Source: Flavobacterium solisilvae (GTDB lineage Bacteria > Bacteroidota > Bacteroidia > Flavobacteriales > Flavobacteriaceae). Taken from it: a stretch of 64,000 nucleotides of DNA. The stretch covers positions 302,036-366,035 of the forward strand of contig NZ_JAAMPT010000207.1 in assembly GCF_012911605.1 (NCBI RefSeq), in the 5' to 3' direction. Shown one piece after another: positions 37,649-47,184 of the stretch. How positions within the stretch are numbered: position 1 is the first letter of the stretch; each line of letters starts with the position of its first letter. A program made the position numbers and the translations under genes. Below the pieces are notes generated by a model. The model did no database searches. It saw only the letters and a list, made by a program, of their open reading frames with translations, and was not told the DNA's origin.

Positions 37649-38485
37649 ATGACTCAAGTAAACGCCATACAATTATTTGAAGAAAAAAAAGTAAGAACCA
37701 TTTGGGACGATGAGCAAGAAAAATGGTTTGTTTCTATTATTGATGTAATTGAGGTTTTAACAGAAACGGATCGTTCAAGGAAATATTGGAGTGATTTAAA
37801 ATCTAAACTTAAAAAAGAAGGAAGTCAAGTGTCCGAAAAAATCGGACAGTTGAAAATGCAAGCTCCAGATGGAAAAATGCGATTAACAGATGTTGCTGAT
37901 ACTGAACAGCTTTTTAGACTAATTCAATCAATTCCATCACCAAAAGCAGAACCGTTTAAACTTTGGTTAGCTCAAATTGCTTCAGAAAGATTAGACGAAA
38001 TTCAAGATCCTGAACTTACAATTGATAGAGCTTTAGAACAATATTTACAGTTAGGTTATTCAGAAAATTGGATAAATCATCGATTGAAAAGTATTGAAAT
38101 TCGTAAAGAGCTTACAGATGAATGGAAAAGTAGAGGCTTAAAAGAAGGACAACAGTTTGCTACTTTAACCGATATAATTTCAAAATCTTGGTCGGGAAAA
38201 ACGACTAAAGAATATAAAATCTTGAAAGGATTGAAAAAAGAAAATCTTCGAGATAATATGACAAATACAGAATTGATTTTAAATATGTTAGCCGAAGCTT
38301 CGACTAAAGATATTTCTCAAGCTGTAAATCCAGAAACATTTGAAGAAAACAAAAAAGTGGCTAAACAAGGCGGAAATGTAGCCAAAGTTGCCATGAAAGA
38401 ATTGGAAGCCAAAACAGGGAAAAAAGTAGTTTCTTCACTCAATGCCAAATCGTTATTGAACTCAAATAAGAAGATCGATAAATAA
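37649..38485 (+). CDS. BRO-N domain protein with DinD-like C-terminal half
   Basis: 278 residues. The N-terminal half (about 1-110: VRTIWDDEQEKWFVSIIDVIEVLTE, then RLTDVADTEQLFRLIQSIPSPKAEPFKLWL) is a BRO/prophage-antirepressor-type DNA-binding domain. The C-terminal half (about 170-270: KILKGLKKENLRDNMTNTEL and a later GNVAKVAMKELEAKTGKKV) aligns by eye with E. coli DinD, a DNA-damage-inducible RecA inhibitor (shared pattern KGLKK...L.D.M..TEL..N). The SprT-like gene starts at the very next base after its stop, so the two are translationally coupled. Function is inferred, not known. Confidence 0.8.
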   Translation: MTQVNAIQLFEEKKVRTIWDDEQEKWFVSIIDVIEVLTETDRSRKYWSDLKSKLKKEGSQVSEKIGQLKMQAPDGKMRLTDVADTEQLFRLIQSIPSPKAEPFKLWLAQIASERLDEIQDPELTIDRALEQYLQLGYSENWINHRLKSIEIRKELTDEWKSRGLKEGQQFATLTDIISKSWSGKTTKEYKILKGLKKENLRDNMTNTELILNMLAEASTKDISQAVNPETFEENKKVAKQGGNVAKVAMKELEAKTGKKVVSSLNAKSLLNSNKKIDK

Positions 38486-39088
38486 ATGAGCGAAGTTTTA
38501 GCAAAATATTTACCGGAACACGCTGTTCTTCCTTGTTTTGAGTTAATCAAAAATAACTCCGTTCATTTAAAAATCGTGAACGAACGACAAACGCGTCATG
38601 GTGATTATCGTAGAAACCTAAACGGAAAACACGAAATTACCGTAAATGGAAGTTTAAATAAATACCGATTTTTGATCACCTTGGTTCACGAAATTGCCCA
38701 TTTGGTAGCCTTTGAAAAATACGGTCGAATGATAAAACCTCATGGCGATGAATGGAAAAATACATTCCAGCGGTTGATGATACCTTTTATCCGACCAGAA
38801 ATTTTTCCACATTCGGTTTTGCCTTTGGTAGCCAATCACTTTAGAAACCCAACAGCAAGTAGTGATACCGATGCGCGATTGGCATTTGCTTTGAAACAAT
38901 TTGACGAACGAAAACCCGATGTTCATTATATTCATGAAGTACCAAGCGGAAGTTTATTCAGAATAAAAAATGGCAGAGTTTTTCAAAAAATTGCGCTTCG
39001 AGTAAAACGCTATGAATGTCTTGAAGTAAAAACAGGCAGAACTTTTTTGTTTAATGCCAATGCTGAGGTAGAAATAATTCCAGGGTAA
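38486..39088 (+). CDS. SprT-like zinc metalloprotein
   Basis: 200 residues of the SprT-like family, whose eukaryotic member Spartan cleaves DNA-protein crosslinks. The zinc motif HEIAH lies in LVHEIAHLVAFEKYG, with a further His in KPHGDEWK. The C-terminal part has a beta-rich segment (FRIKNGRVFQKIALRVKRYECLEVKTG) that resembles the SprT zinc ribbon but lacks its Cys pairs. The start ATG is directly after the stop of the BRO/DinD-like gene. Confidence 0.88.
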   Translation: MSEVLAKYLPEHAVLPCFELIKNNSVHLKIVNERQTRHGDYRRNLNGKHEITVNGSLNKYRFLITLVHEIAHLVAFEKYGRMIKPHGDEWKNTFQRLMIPFIRPEIFPHSVLPLVANHFRNPTASSDTDARLAFALKQFDERKPDVHYIHEVPSGSLFRIKNGRVFQKIALRVKRYECLEVKTGRTFLFNANAEVEIIPG

Positions 39089-39089
39089 G

Positions 39090-39539
39090 ATGATGAAAAA
39101 TTTGAAATTATATTTTTCACTTCTTTTACTATCAATTGCATTTTTGATTGGAGGTTTTTTGTCAACTGATGAAATTTTGGATATCAATGTTCATGATACG
39201 TATTATGTTGTTGCTTACAATCATCTCTATTATTTGATTTCTATAGTCGCATTTTTATTTTTTTTAGTTTATTGGATTTTTGATAAAATTTAATTTGATT
39301 TAATAAAACCATTTATTATTGTTCATGTTTCGGGAACTTTATTGAGTGTTTTAGGTTTATGTTTTCCTTATTATTTGATTTTTGAAACATCCGAATTTCC
39401 TTTTTTTGACAATAGCGATAAGATAAATTTGTGTTTAACAATAAGTGCAATTCTTTTCTATGTATTTCAATTAGTGTTTTTATTAAACATATTGATTACA
39501 TTGATTAAGGCATTGGTTAATTTTTTGAAAAACATATAG
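39090..39539 (+). pseudogene. Small membrane gene split by an in-frame TAA
   Basis: One reading frame runs from the ATG at 39090 to the stop at 39537-39539 and is interrupted only by a TAA at 39291-39293. The first part gives 67 residues with two helices and the segment DINVHDTYYVVAYNHLYYLISI, which looks like the HDTYYVVAHFHY motif of haem-copper oxidase subunit I. The second part continues without frame change (FDLIKPFIIVHVSGTLLSVLG onward) and adds two helices. Read through, the product would be about 149 residues, four helices. Either a recent nonsense mutation, a sequencing error, or two separately translated peptides. It begins one base after the SprT-like stop. Confidence 0.65.
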
Positions 39540-39584
39540 ATTAATTTTACTTCTATTATTTTATCAAATCCTTATAGAATTAGA

Positions 39585-39592
39585 TATATTTG
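39585..39592 (+). promoter_or_regulatory. -7 box of the mannose-1-phosphate guanylyltransferase gene
   Basis: TATATTTG matches TAnnTTTG and lies 45 bases before the ATG at 39638. Confidence 0.5.
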
Positions 39593-39637
39593 TAACTATA
39601 GCAAAAAATAAGAGATTGATTTTTTCTCACAATCACT

Positions 39638-40699
39638 ATGAATAAAAATTATTACGCAATATTGATGGCTGGTGGCGTTGGTTCGCGATTTTGGCCAGTT
39701 TCTACAACAGAATTTCCAAAACAATTTCACGATATGTTGGGTTCGGGGGAAACCTTAATCCAAAAAACATTCAGTCGTTTGGCAAAATTAATTCCAGCTG
39801 AGAATATTTTGATTTTAACCAATGAAAAATACAACGATTTGGTTTTAGAACAATTGCCAATGGTAACGCAAAGACAAGTTTTGCTCGAACCAGCAATGCG
39901 AAATACAGCACCATGTATTTTATATGCTTCGCTAAAAATTAAAAAGCAAAATCCTGATGCCTTGATGGTTGTAGCGCCAAGCGATCATTGGATTGAAGAT
40001 GAAACGGCTTTTGCATCAAATTTGCAACAGTGTTTTGATTTTTGTAAAAAAGAAAATGCGTTGATGACATTAGGTATTCATCCTACTTTCCCAAATACTG
40101 GTTTTGGCTACATTGAATTTGATAAAACAGATGATAATCCGATAAAAAAGGTTAGTCAATTTCGAGAAAAACCTGATTATGAAACTGCGAAATCATTTCT
40201 TGAGCAAGGAAATTTTCTTTGGAACGGCGGAATTTTTATTTGGAGCGCAAAATCAATAGCAGAAGCATTTGAGAAATTTCAACCGCAAATGAATGCTTTG
40301 TTCCAAAAAGGATTTGAAAGTTATAATACCGAAAACGAAAAGCAATTTATCAATGAAAATTATGCTTTGGCAGAAAACATTTCGATTGATTATGCCGTGA
40401 TGGAAAAAGCAAATAATGTATATGTTTTGCCTGCAACTTTCGATTGGAATGACCTTGGAACTTGGGGACAATTACATGAAAAATTGACCAAAGACGAAAA
40501 CAATAATGGTGTAATCAATGCTAAAGTCGTGATAGAAAATGCGTCTAACAATATCATTCGTTCAGATGCTGATAAACTTATCGTTGTAGATGGTTTGCAC
40601 GATTATATCATAGTGGATAAAGAAGGTATTCTTTTGATTTATCCAAAAAGTAAAGAGCAAGATATTAAAAGAATTACAGCCTTAGCAAACGATTTGTAA
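39638..40699 (+). CDS. manC: Mannose-1-phosphate guanylyltransferase
   Basis: Makes GDP-mannose from mannose-1-phosphate and GTP for surface polysaccharide or glycoprotein synthesis. The 353 residues start with the nucleotidyltransferase signature MAGGVGSRFWPVSTTEFPKQF, then have VAPSDHWI and the FREKPD and NWDLG-like (FDWNDLGTWG) segments. It is monofunctional: the C-terminal isomerase domain of bifunctional ManC/AlgA is missing. The next gene starts 9 bases after its stop. Confidence 0.93.
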   Translation: MNKNYYAILMAGGVGSRFWPVSTTEFPKQFHDMLGSGETLIQKTFSRLAKLIPAENILILTNEKYNDLVLEQLPMVTQRQVLLEPAMRNTAPCILYASLKIKKQNPDALMVVAPSDHWIEDETAFASNLQQCFDFCKKENALMTLGIHPTFPNTGFGYIEFDKTDDNPIKKVSQFREKPDYETAKSFLEQGNFLWNGGIFIWSAKSIAEAFEKFQPQMNALFQKGFESYNTENEKQFINENYALAENISIDYAVMEKANNVYVLPATFDWNDLGTWGQLHEKLTKDENNNGVINAKVVIENASNNIIRSDADKLIVVDGLHDYIIVDKEGILLIYPKSKEQDIKRITALANDL

Positions 40700-40708
40700 A
40701 ATAGATTA

Positions 40709-43700
40709 ATGGGAAAAATTAAGCTTACAGCATTGATATTGTTCTTTACACAGTTTGTGTTTAGTCAATTGTCAAATTTTAATTTGTCGGTTGTGGCACA
40801 AAACGGAACGTGTACGACTAATGGAACAATTACAATTACAGTATCTAATACAACACCTGGAGCAACCATTTTATATTCTATTTATAAATTACCCAATCTT
40901 ACAACACCAGTTTCGGTTCAATCAACAGGAAGTTTAAGCGGATTAGGAACTGGAACCTATCGAGTTATTGCAACACAATCATTAGGTAACGACTCAGGCA
41001 CGCAACAACAAGATGTAACGATTACCAATCAATTAGTTCCGTTAACATACACGGTTTCTGGCGAAGATGAAGTTTGTGGCTTTGATGGAACAATCACTGT
41101 TAATGTCACCACTGGAACGGCAGTTCAATATGAAATTTTTTCTGGACCAGTTATTAAACCATTGCAACCTTCCAATGTTTTTACAGGTTTAACGGCTGGA
41201 GTTTATCAAGTTAGAGCTTTTGATGCGTGTAATCAAGGTGTGACAAGAACGTTTACCATGTTTGACAAAAACACTGATTTGAATGTGTCGATAATTGCAC
41301 CAACTATGGCTTCATGTAATTCTGTTAGAATTGGGTTTAATTTCTCCAAAGTTTTTGAAGATGGTGTAATTAAATTTCCTATTCAGGTTGTAACTACTGT
41401 TGTTCCTCCAACTGGTGCTCCAATTGTTACGAATGAAACGGTTACTTCAGGAAATAATTTTACAACTATAATTCCATATTTTACAAATCAACCTTATTCT
41501 TATTCTTTTTCGATAACAGATGGATGTGGTACAACTTATGTTTTAAATGGAACGGTTCAAAATCTTTCGCCAAGCATTAATTATCAACTTAGTAATCAAG
41601 ATTGTGAGCATAAGAAAGTTCGATTTGTTGGTGTTTCCGCTTTAATTTTAACATCAGCGCCAAGTAGTTTTACTTCTACTTTGCCAATAAATTATACGTC
41701 ACAAATTGAAAATTACGAAATAATTATTGAAAACCTTACCGAAGGTACTTATGTTTTTAGTGCAACCAATCTTTGTGGAACACAACAAATAATTACGATT
41801 ATTGTCAATATTGATGATCCAATTGATCCTTATTATATATTATTTGATAGAAATTGTCAGCGAAGTTCTGCTTTTATTTTTGGAATTCAACAAATTACGA
41901 TGCTTTCTTGTCCGCCAGCTTATGGAGTTTCAATGCCTCAAAATTATACTAGTTTAATCAATACTGCCAATTATGCAGCTTTTTTAAATTTGTCTTTAGG
42001 TACATATACTTTTACTGTAACCGATTTATGTGGTGAAGTTCAACCCATGACAATTGAAGTTACGCCAATATCAAATCCGCCAACAGTTTCAGTGCTCGAA
42101 GGTTGTCAAGATAATATTGGAACATTGCGAGTTTCAGGACAAATGACTTCAATTAGGTTAATGACTGCGCCAAGTGCTTTTCCTGTTACATTACCATTTA
42201 ATTATACTAACAGTTTGATCTCAAATGGTTCAATGTTGGTTTTGGATATGTTGCCACCAGGAAATTATACTTTTGAAGTTATAGATAATTGTCAAACAAC
42301 ACATCAAATAACCGCAACAATTTTGGGTTATACTGATGATACAGAAATTGATGTTCAAGCTAATTGTGGTTCGTTTAATATTGGTTTAGAACACACCAGC
42401 ACTAATCTTACAGGAGAAGTTAAGTTTTGGTTGCAAAAATTTAATCCTAACACAAATTCGTGGGAACATCCGTTTACAGGAGTTTCATATATCGAAGGAA
42501 GTTTGCCAAATACTTCCAATTCTATTCAACTTGAAAATGATGAAGTTACCTATAATTTAGCAACTTTAGGCGATTTTAGAATTGTGAAATCTTATAAAGC
42601 CTATGCTGAAAATAGTACTCAAACTGTTGATTGCATTCGAGTTTTGGATACATTTGAATTCAAAGGTGTTCCAAGAATTATCGATATTTACTCGGTTTCA
42701 TGCGGAACTAATTTTGAAGTGGTAGTTGAAGCCGAAGGTTTAAATCCACTTATTTATAGAATTGTTTCAAAAAACAACCAACCCTTTATAGTTGAAAACG
42801 GAAATTCTAGTTTTTTCACAGGTTTAGAACCCGCAATTTATGTTTTTGAAGTGGAAGATGGATGTTTTAATACGGTAAATGCCGAATTTGAAATGCTGAA
42901 TCCAAGTCCGTTAGAAATTACAAGTAATTCGGTTTTTTGTAATGGAGAGGAAGTGGTTTTAGTCGTGCCAACATTTGAATTTATTGAATACCAATGGTGG
43001 AAAGGTAACAATACAACAATCATTTTAAGTACGGCAAATTCGCTCGTAATTCCAAATTTTAATCCAGTAACTCACAATGGCGTTTACTATGTTAGAATTT
43101 CGTATCCAGATAATCCAAATTCGTGTTTGAACCAAGTTTTGTCTTATACCATAAATGCTGATACAACTTTGCCCAACGCTGGTCAAGGCGGAAATTTCAG
43201 TTATTGCGGTACTCAAAATACAGTTGATTTAAACACGCTACTTCAAGGAACTTTTGACACAAATGGTGTTTGGACAGAAACTTCTAGCAGCGGAACATTA
43301 TCGGCAAATCTTTGGAATTCAACCAATGTTGCTTTTGGTACTTACAGTTTTATTTATCGCGTTGATGGCAATTGTAATTTGTTTGACGAAGCGATAATCA
43401 ATATCACTTTAAAGGAAATTCCAGATGTTCCAACAGCAAGTTCCGATGCTATTATTTGTGAAACAAAAGAGCTGAATTTATATGCAACAAGTATTTCAAA
43501 CGGAACGTATAATTGGGTTGGACCAAATGGTTTTTCATCATCAGAACAAAATCCTGTAATTGAAAATATATCGAGTGCGAACAATGGAATTTATATTGTA
43601 AATGTGGTTTTAAACGATTGTCCATCCGAAGCATCATCGATAGAAATTTTCGTTAACGAATTACCAGAATTTGAATTATTTCAAAATTGCATCAACAGCG

Positions 43701-44161
43701 AATATGTTTTGAGCTATGAAATCCAAAATAACGATGCAGCTGTAGAAACTGATTATGATTTTTCGTGGTTTGGACCAAATAATTTTTCGAGTATTGAAAG
43801 TCAAGTAACGATTACTCGAAGCGAAACCGGAATTTACGGTTTAACTATTACCGATTTAAATGGTTGTTCGGCTACCAAAGAAATTGATGTAATTAGAACC
43901 ATTTGTGAAATTCCAAATGTCATTACGCCAAACAATGATGGTTCCAATGATAGTTTTGATTTAACAGGTTTTGGAGTTAAAAAAATCGAAATCTACAATC
44001 GTTGGGGAAGATTGGTTTATGACAAAGAAAACTACAATAACGAATGGTATGGACAAAATAATAACGGCGAATCATTACCCGATTCTACCTATTATTATTT
44101 AATTCAGATGGAAAATGAAGCGTCAACCAAAGTGGGTTGGATTTATGTAACTAAAGGGTAA
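40709..44161 (+). CDS. T9SS type B surface protein (gliding-associated C-terminal domain)
   Basis: 1150 residues with a signal peptide (MGKIKLTALILFFTQFVFSQ). Multiple SprB-like or Ig-like beta-sandwich units follow, several ending in similar S-G-x-Y-x-V or L-x-x-G-T-Y-x-F patterns. The last about 80 residues (PNVITPNNDGSNDSFDL, IEIYNRWGRLVY, GWIYVTKG) are the CHU_C/type B signal, which usually works with a dedicated PorP/SprF partner. No such partner lies adjacent here. Cys residues are frequent for a secreted flavobacterial protein. Possibly co-transcribed with manC. Confidence 0.9.
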   Translation: MGKIKLTALILFFTQFVFSQLSNFNLSVVAQNGTCTTNGTITITVSNTTPGATILYSIYKLPNLTTPVSVQSTGSLSGLGTGTYRVIATQSLGNDSGTQQQDVTITNQLVPLTYTVSGEDEVCGFDGTITVNVTTGTAVQYEIFSGPVIKPLQPSNVFTGLTAGVYQVRAFDACNQGVTRTFTMFDKNTDLNVSIIAPTMASCNSVRIGFNFSKVFEDGVIKFPIQVVTTVVPPTGAPIVTNETVTSGNNFTTIIPYFTNQPYSYSFSITDGCGTTYVLNGTVQNLSPSINYQLSNQDCEHKKVRFVGVSALILTSAPSSFTSTLPINYTSQIENYEIIIENLTEGTYVFSATNLCGTQQIITIIVNIDDPIDPYYILFDRNCQRSSAFIFGIQQITMLSCPPAYGVSMPQNYTSLINTANYAAFLNLSLGTYTFTVTDLCGEVQPMTIEVTPISNPPTVSVLEGCQDNIGTLRVSGQMTSIRLMTAPSAFPVTLPFNYTNSLISNGSMLVLDMLPPGNYTFEVIDNCQTTHQITATILGYTDDTEIDVQANCGSFNIGLEHTSTNLTGEVKFWLQKFNPNTNSWEHPFTGVSYIEGSLPNTSNSIQLENDEVTYNLATLGDFRIVKSYKAYAENSTQTVDCIRVLDTFEFKGVPRIIDIYSVSCGTNFEVVVEAEGLNPLIYRIVSKNNQPFIVENGNSSFFTGLEPAIYVFEVEDGCFNTVNAEFEMLNPSPLEITSNSVFCNGEEVVLVVPTFEFIEYQWWKGNNTTIILSTANSLVIPNFNPVTHNGVYYVRISYPDNPNSCLNQVLSYTINADTTLPNAGQGGNFSYCGTQNTVDLNTLLQGTFDTNGVWTETSSSGTLSANLWNSTNVAFGTYSFIYRVDGNCNLFDEAIINITLKEIPDVPTASSDAIICETKELNLYATSISNGTYNWVGPNGFSSSEQNPVIENISSANNGIYIVNVVLNDCPSEASSIEIFVNELPEFELFQNCINSEYVLSYEIQNNDAAVETDYDFSWFGPNNFSSIESQVTITRSETGIYGLTITDLNGCSATKEIDVIRTICEIPNVITPNNDGSNDSFDLTGFGVKKIEIYNRWGRLVYDKENYNNEWYGQNNNGESLPDSTYYYLIQMENEASTKVGWIYVTKG

Positions 44162-44176
44162 TTTCTTTCTAAAAAG

Positions 44177-44941
44177 TTATTCTTCTTTATTCTGTGCTTT
44201 TCTAATTTTTTTGAAAAGATTTGACGAATAGACAAAGTCAACAATTGCTTCGTTATCAGTTTTAAAAATGTCTTTTTTGCTACCTTCCCAAGCTAGAATT
44301 CCTTGTTTTAGGAAAACAATCTTCTCACCAATTTCCATCACTGAATTCATATCATGAGTGTTGATAACAGTCGTAATATTGTATTCTTGAGTAATTTCTT
44401 GAATTAAATTGTCAATAACAATAGCGGTTTTTGGATCCAATCCCGAGTTAGGTTCGTCACAAAAAAGATACTTTGGATTGTTTACAATTGCTCTGGCAAT
44501 CGCAACACGTTTTTGCATTCCACCCGAAATTTCAGAAGGTTTTTTATGATGCGCATCGATTAAATTCACTCTTTCAATTACAAAATCTACGCGTTCTTTG
44601 ATTTCGGCAGGTGTTTTTTCGGTAAACATTTTCAATGGAAAACCAACATTTTCTTCCACAGTCATACTGTCAAACAAAGCACTTCCTTGAAAAACCATTC
44701 CAATTTCGGTACGTAAGGCGCGTCGTTCATCATCGGTTAAATCAGAATAAATTCTGCCGTCAAAAGAAATCGTTCCGCTATCTGGCGTGTGAATTCCAAG
44801 TAAACTTTTAAGCAAAACGGTTTTACCTGAACCACTTTGACCAATAATTAAATTGGTTTTTCCGGTTTCAAATGTTGTTGTGATTCCTTTCAATACTTTA
44901 GAATCACCAAATGATTTTTCTACGTTTTTTACTTCTATCAT
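44177..44941 (-). CDS. ABC transporter ATPase, MlaF type
   Basis: Starting at 44941 (MIEVKNVEKSFGDSKVLKG) it has 254 residues; a longer frame from 45001 lies inside the permease gene and is rejected. Walker A is GQSGSGKT, the signature SGGMQKR and Walker B LFCDEPNSGLDP. It overlaps the permease gene by four bases (ATGA), so the two are coupled. MlaF/MlaE pairs move phospholipids between inner and outer membrane; no MlaD substrate-binding gene is next to them here. Confidence 0.92.
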   Translation of the reverse strand: MIEVKNVEKSFGDSKVLKGITTTFETGKTNLIIGQSGSGKTVLLKSLLGIHTPDSGTISFDGRIYSDLTDDERRALRTEIGMVFQGSALFDSMTVEENVGFPLKMFTEKTPAEIKERVDFVIERVNLIDAHHKKPSEISGGMQKRVAIARAIVNNPKYLFCDEPNSGLDPKTAIVIDNLIQEITQEYNITTVINTHDMNSVMEIGEKIVFLKQGILAWEGSKKDIFKTDNEAIVDFVYSSNLFKKIRKAQNKEE

Positions 44942-45687
44942 TTTGCCAAAAGTAATTGAGTTAAAATATAATTTGCCAAAATAATCACTACCGAAGTCCA
45001 TACGAAAGCAACCGTACTGGCTTTTCCTACTTCCAATGCGCCACCTTTCATGTAATAACCGTGAAACGATGGAATAGTTGCCAAAATCATTGCAAAAACA
45101 ATAGTTTTGATAAACGCATATGTAATATGAAATGGAATAAACTCAGATTGGAGTCCTTGAATGAATTCTACACTAGAGGTAAATCCGCCATAAACTCCTG
45201 CCATCCAACCGCCAAGAATTCCTAAAAACATGGCAATTCCAATTACGAAAGGATAAAGTAAAAGCGCAATTATTTTTGGGAAAACCAAATAGTTCAACGA
45301 GTTTACACCCATAACTTCCAAGGCATCAATTTGTTCAGTAACACGCATCGTTCCAATACTTGATGTGATGAACGAACCCATTTTTCCTGCCATAATCACC
45401 GAAATAAACGTTGGAGCAAATTCCAAAATCACCGATTGTCGTGTGGCAAAACCAATTAGATATTTTGGAATTAACGGATTGGTTAAGTTCAGCGCCGTTT
45501 GGATGGAAACAACGCCACCAACGAAGAATGAAATGAAAGCCACAATACCAAGTGAATCGATAATTAAATCGTCTATTTCTTTTAAAATCAATCCCTTCAT
45601 TACCGACCATTTGGTAGGTTTATTGAAGACTTCTTTCAGCATCAAGAAATATTTTCCAATCTGCGATAAATAGCGAATGAGCATCAT
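44938..45687 (-). CDS. ABC transporter permease, MlaE type
   Basis: 249 residues, five to six membrane helices, with the MlaE family segments (GGVVSIQTALN, EFAPTFISVIMAGKMGSFITSSIGTMRVTEQIDALEVMGVN). Partner of the ATPase downstream. The gap before its ATG holds a 7-bp tandem array. Confidence 0.92.
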   Translation of the reverse strand: MMLIRYLSQIGKYFLMLKEVFNKPTKWSVMKGLILKEIDDLIIDSLGIVAFISFFVGGVVSIQTALNLTNPLIPKYLIGFATRQSVILEFAPTFISVIMAGKMGSFITSSIGTMRVTEQIDALEVMGVNSLNYLVFPKIIALLLYPFVIGIAMFLGILGGWMAGVYGGFTSSVEFIQGLQSEFIPFHITYAFIKTIVFAMILATIPSFHGYYMKGGALEVGKASTVAFVWTSVVIILANYILTQLLLAK

Positions 45688-45694
45688 TTTTAGT

Positions 45695-45729
45695 AGTGTT
45701 CAGTATTCTGATTTATAGTAAGCAGTAAA
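45695..45729 (-). repeat. 7-bp tandem array before the MlaE start
   Basis: Read on the minus strand, five units (TTTACTG, CTTACTA, TAAATCA, GAATACT, GAACACT) end 7 bases before the ATG at 45687. The period is exact but units are diverged; the last two fit RAANNCT. Confidence 0.6.
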
Positions 45730-45765
45730 AATACTATAATTTTATTTGATAGGTTAATTTTAAGT

Positions 45766-46614
45766 TTAAAATAACTTCTCTTTTATCTTTTTCCAGCGGT
45801 AGTTTCGAATGAATTTGGCTTGTTCATTGGTTACTAAAAGTTCTTTTTTTGCTGCTTTTGCTTTCCAAAAACCTTTGATATAATCCATAAAAAGTAACGG
45901 TTTACCTTTGCGCATAGCTAATTTTAGTGAAGCAATTGCAGTGATGAAAAATCCATAACCTAAACTGTAGAAAGCTTCGCCTTGCTTGTATCGAGCCGCT
46001 TTGTTATAACTTGCGCCAGTTGGTTTCAAGTGTTTTACATGCAAACTTTCATCGGTAACCACTTTCCAATTGTAGAATTTGCAAAGCAATTCGTCAACTG
46101 TATCCCAACCCATAGCTGGTTTTAAACCTCCAATTTCTTTGAAAGCTTTTTTTCTGTATGCTTTCAATGCACCACGAATGTGGTCTTTGTCGGTTAGATT
46201 TTCTAAAATCCAATCGCCGTTTTTTTCGATATAACAAAAACCACCAACCATTCCAATTCGTTCATCCGATTGAAAATGTTGGATTATGGTTTCGAAATAA
46301 TTAGAAGGAAAAATCAAATCGGCATCAATCTTTACCATAATGTCATAATTGTCATCCAAGGTTTCTAAACCTTTTTGAAACGCCTGAATGACTTTGCTTC
46401 CAGGTAAATGAATTGCATCCGAAGATTTGTTAACTACAGAAATAAAAGAATATTTTTCAACAAATGAATTTACAATTTCCTCCGTTTTATCGGTTGAACC
46501 ATCATTAACCACTACAATTTTTGAAGGTAAAACGGTTTGTTCCACTATTGACTGTAACGTCAGTGCAATAAACTTTTCTTCGTTGTAGGTTGGAATCACG
46601 ATGTAGTAGTTCAT
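45766..46614 (-). CDS. Glycosyltransferase family 2
   Basis: 282 residues, GT-A fold. It starts with YYIVIPTYNEEKFI, then VVNDGSTDKT, and the metal-binding D-x-D in KIDADLIFP. The C-terminal WDTVDELLCKFYNWK gives the acceptor-site acidic residues. Transfers a sugar from a nucleotide sugar, probably for an envelope glycan or glycolipid; donor and acceptor unknown. Paired with the methyltransferase upstream, which suggests a shared glycan pathway. Confidence 0.9.
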   Translation of the reverse strand: MNYYIVIPTYNEEKFIALTLQSIVEQTVLPSKIVVVNDGSTDKTEEIVNSFVEKYSFISVVNKSSDAIHLPGSKVIQAFQKGLETLDDNYDIMVKIDADLIFPSNYFETIIQHFQSDERIGMVGGFCYIEKNGDWILENLTDKDHIRGALKAYRKKAFKEIGGLKPAMGWDTVDELLCKFYNWKVVTDESLHVKHLKPTGASYNKAARYKQGEAFYSLGYGFFITAIASLKLAMRKGKPLLFMDYIKGFWKAKAAKKELLVTNEQAKFIRNYRWKKIKEKLF

Positions 46615-46622
46615 ATGCTAAA

Positions 46623-46650
46623 CACTATTCACTAATTACTTTTTACTTTC
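46623..46650 (-). repeat. 7-bp array spanning the methyltransferase stop codon
   Basis: On the minus strand the units GAAAGTA, AAAAGTA, ATTAGTG and AATAGTG run in register. The array encodes the last residues of the methyltransferase (EKVKSN and stop) and continues to 9 bases before the glycosyltransferase ATG. Confidence 0.6.
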
Positions 46651-47162
46651 TCAGCATAAACCAAATAATACCTTGGTGTAAACCAACGTAACAATGGACG
46701 AAAACCAAATTTCTTAACTGGATGTGTAAACTTTACGCTATCGATGATTTTGAAACCTGTTTTTTCTAATAACCAATCCAATTGCCAATCTTCAAATTCG
46801 TGGTAATGTCTGTCCCATTTGTCGGTTTTACTTCGATATGCTGGAGAAAACCATAAGCGTAACGGAATAGAAATCAAAATTTTGTCTGCTTTTACATTTT
46901 CTAAAACCGTATATGGATTTAATAAATGTTCAAAAATTTCAAAACCAGTAAATACTTCATAGGATGCGTTTTGCAATGCCGTTTGGTCATTGTCTAAATC
47001 TTCGCCTGTGGTATTAATCACTTTATAACCATTGTCTTCCATAATTTTGGAAAACGGATTAGGAACGCCTAAATCAAAAATGGTTTCCGAAGTTTTGATA
47101 TGTTTTTTTAGAAAATCTAACGTAATATTGAACCGTTTGCTTGGATATGTTTTCTCGTACAT
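46632..47162 (-). CDS. SAM-dependent methyltransferase (complete copy)
   Basis: 176 residues from the ATG at 47162 (MYEKTYPSKRFNITLDFLKK). A TTG start four codons further up is less likely because the truncated paralogue also begins at this Met. Class I methyltransferase-like: TIFDLGVPNPFSKIMEDNG as a diverged motif I, then TGFEIFEHLLNPYTVLENV and an aromatic-rich DKWDRHYHEF segment typical of sugar or lipid methyltransferases. A partial copy lies at 49934-50305 in the same orientation, with the arsenic module between them. Function inferred from fold. Confidence 0.8.
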   Translation of the reverse strand: MYEKTYPSKRFNITLDFLKKHIKTSETIFDLGVPNPFSKIMEDNGYKVINTTGEDLDNDQTALQNASYEVFTGFEIFEHLLNPYTVLENVKADKILISIPLRLWFSPAYRSKTDKWDRHYHEFEDWQLDWLLEKTGFKIIDSVKFTHPVKKFGFRPLLRWFTPRYYLVYAEKVKSN

Positions 47163-47184
47163 TGAGTTTGCCAATTTAAAGTCG

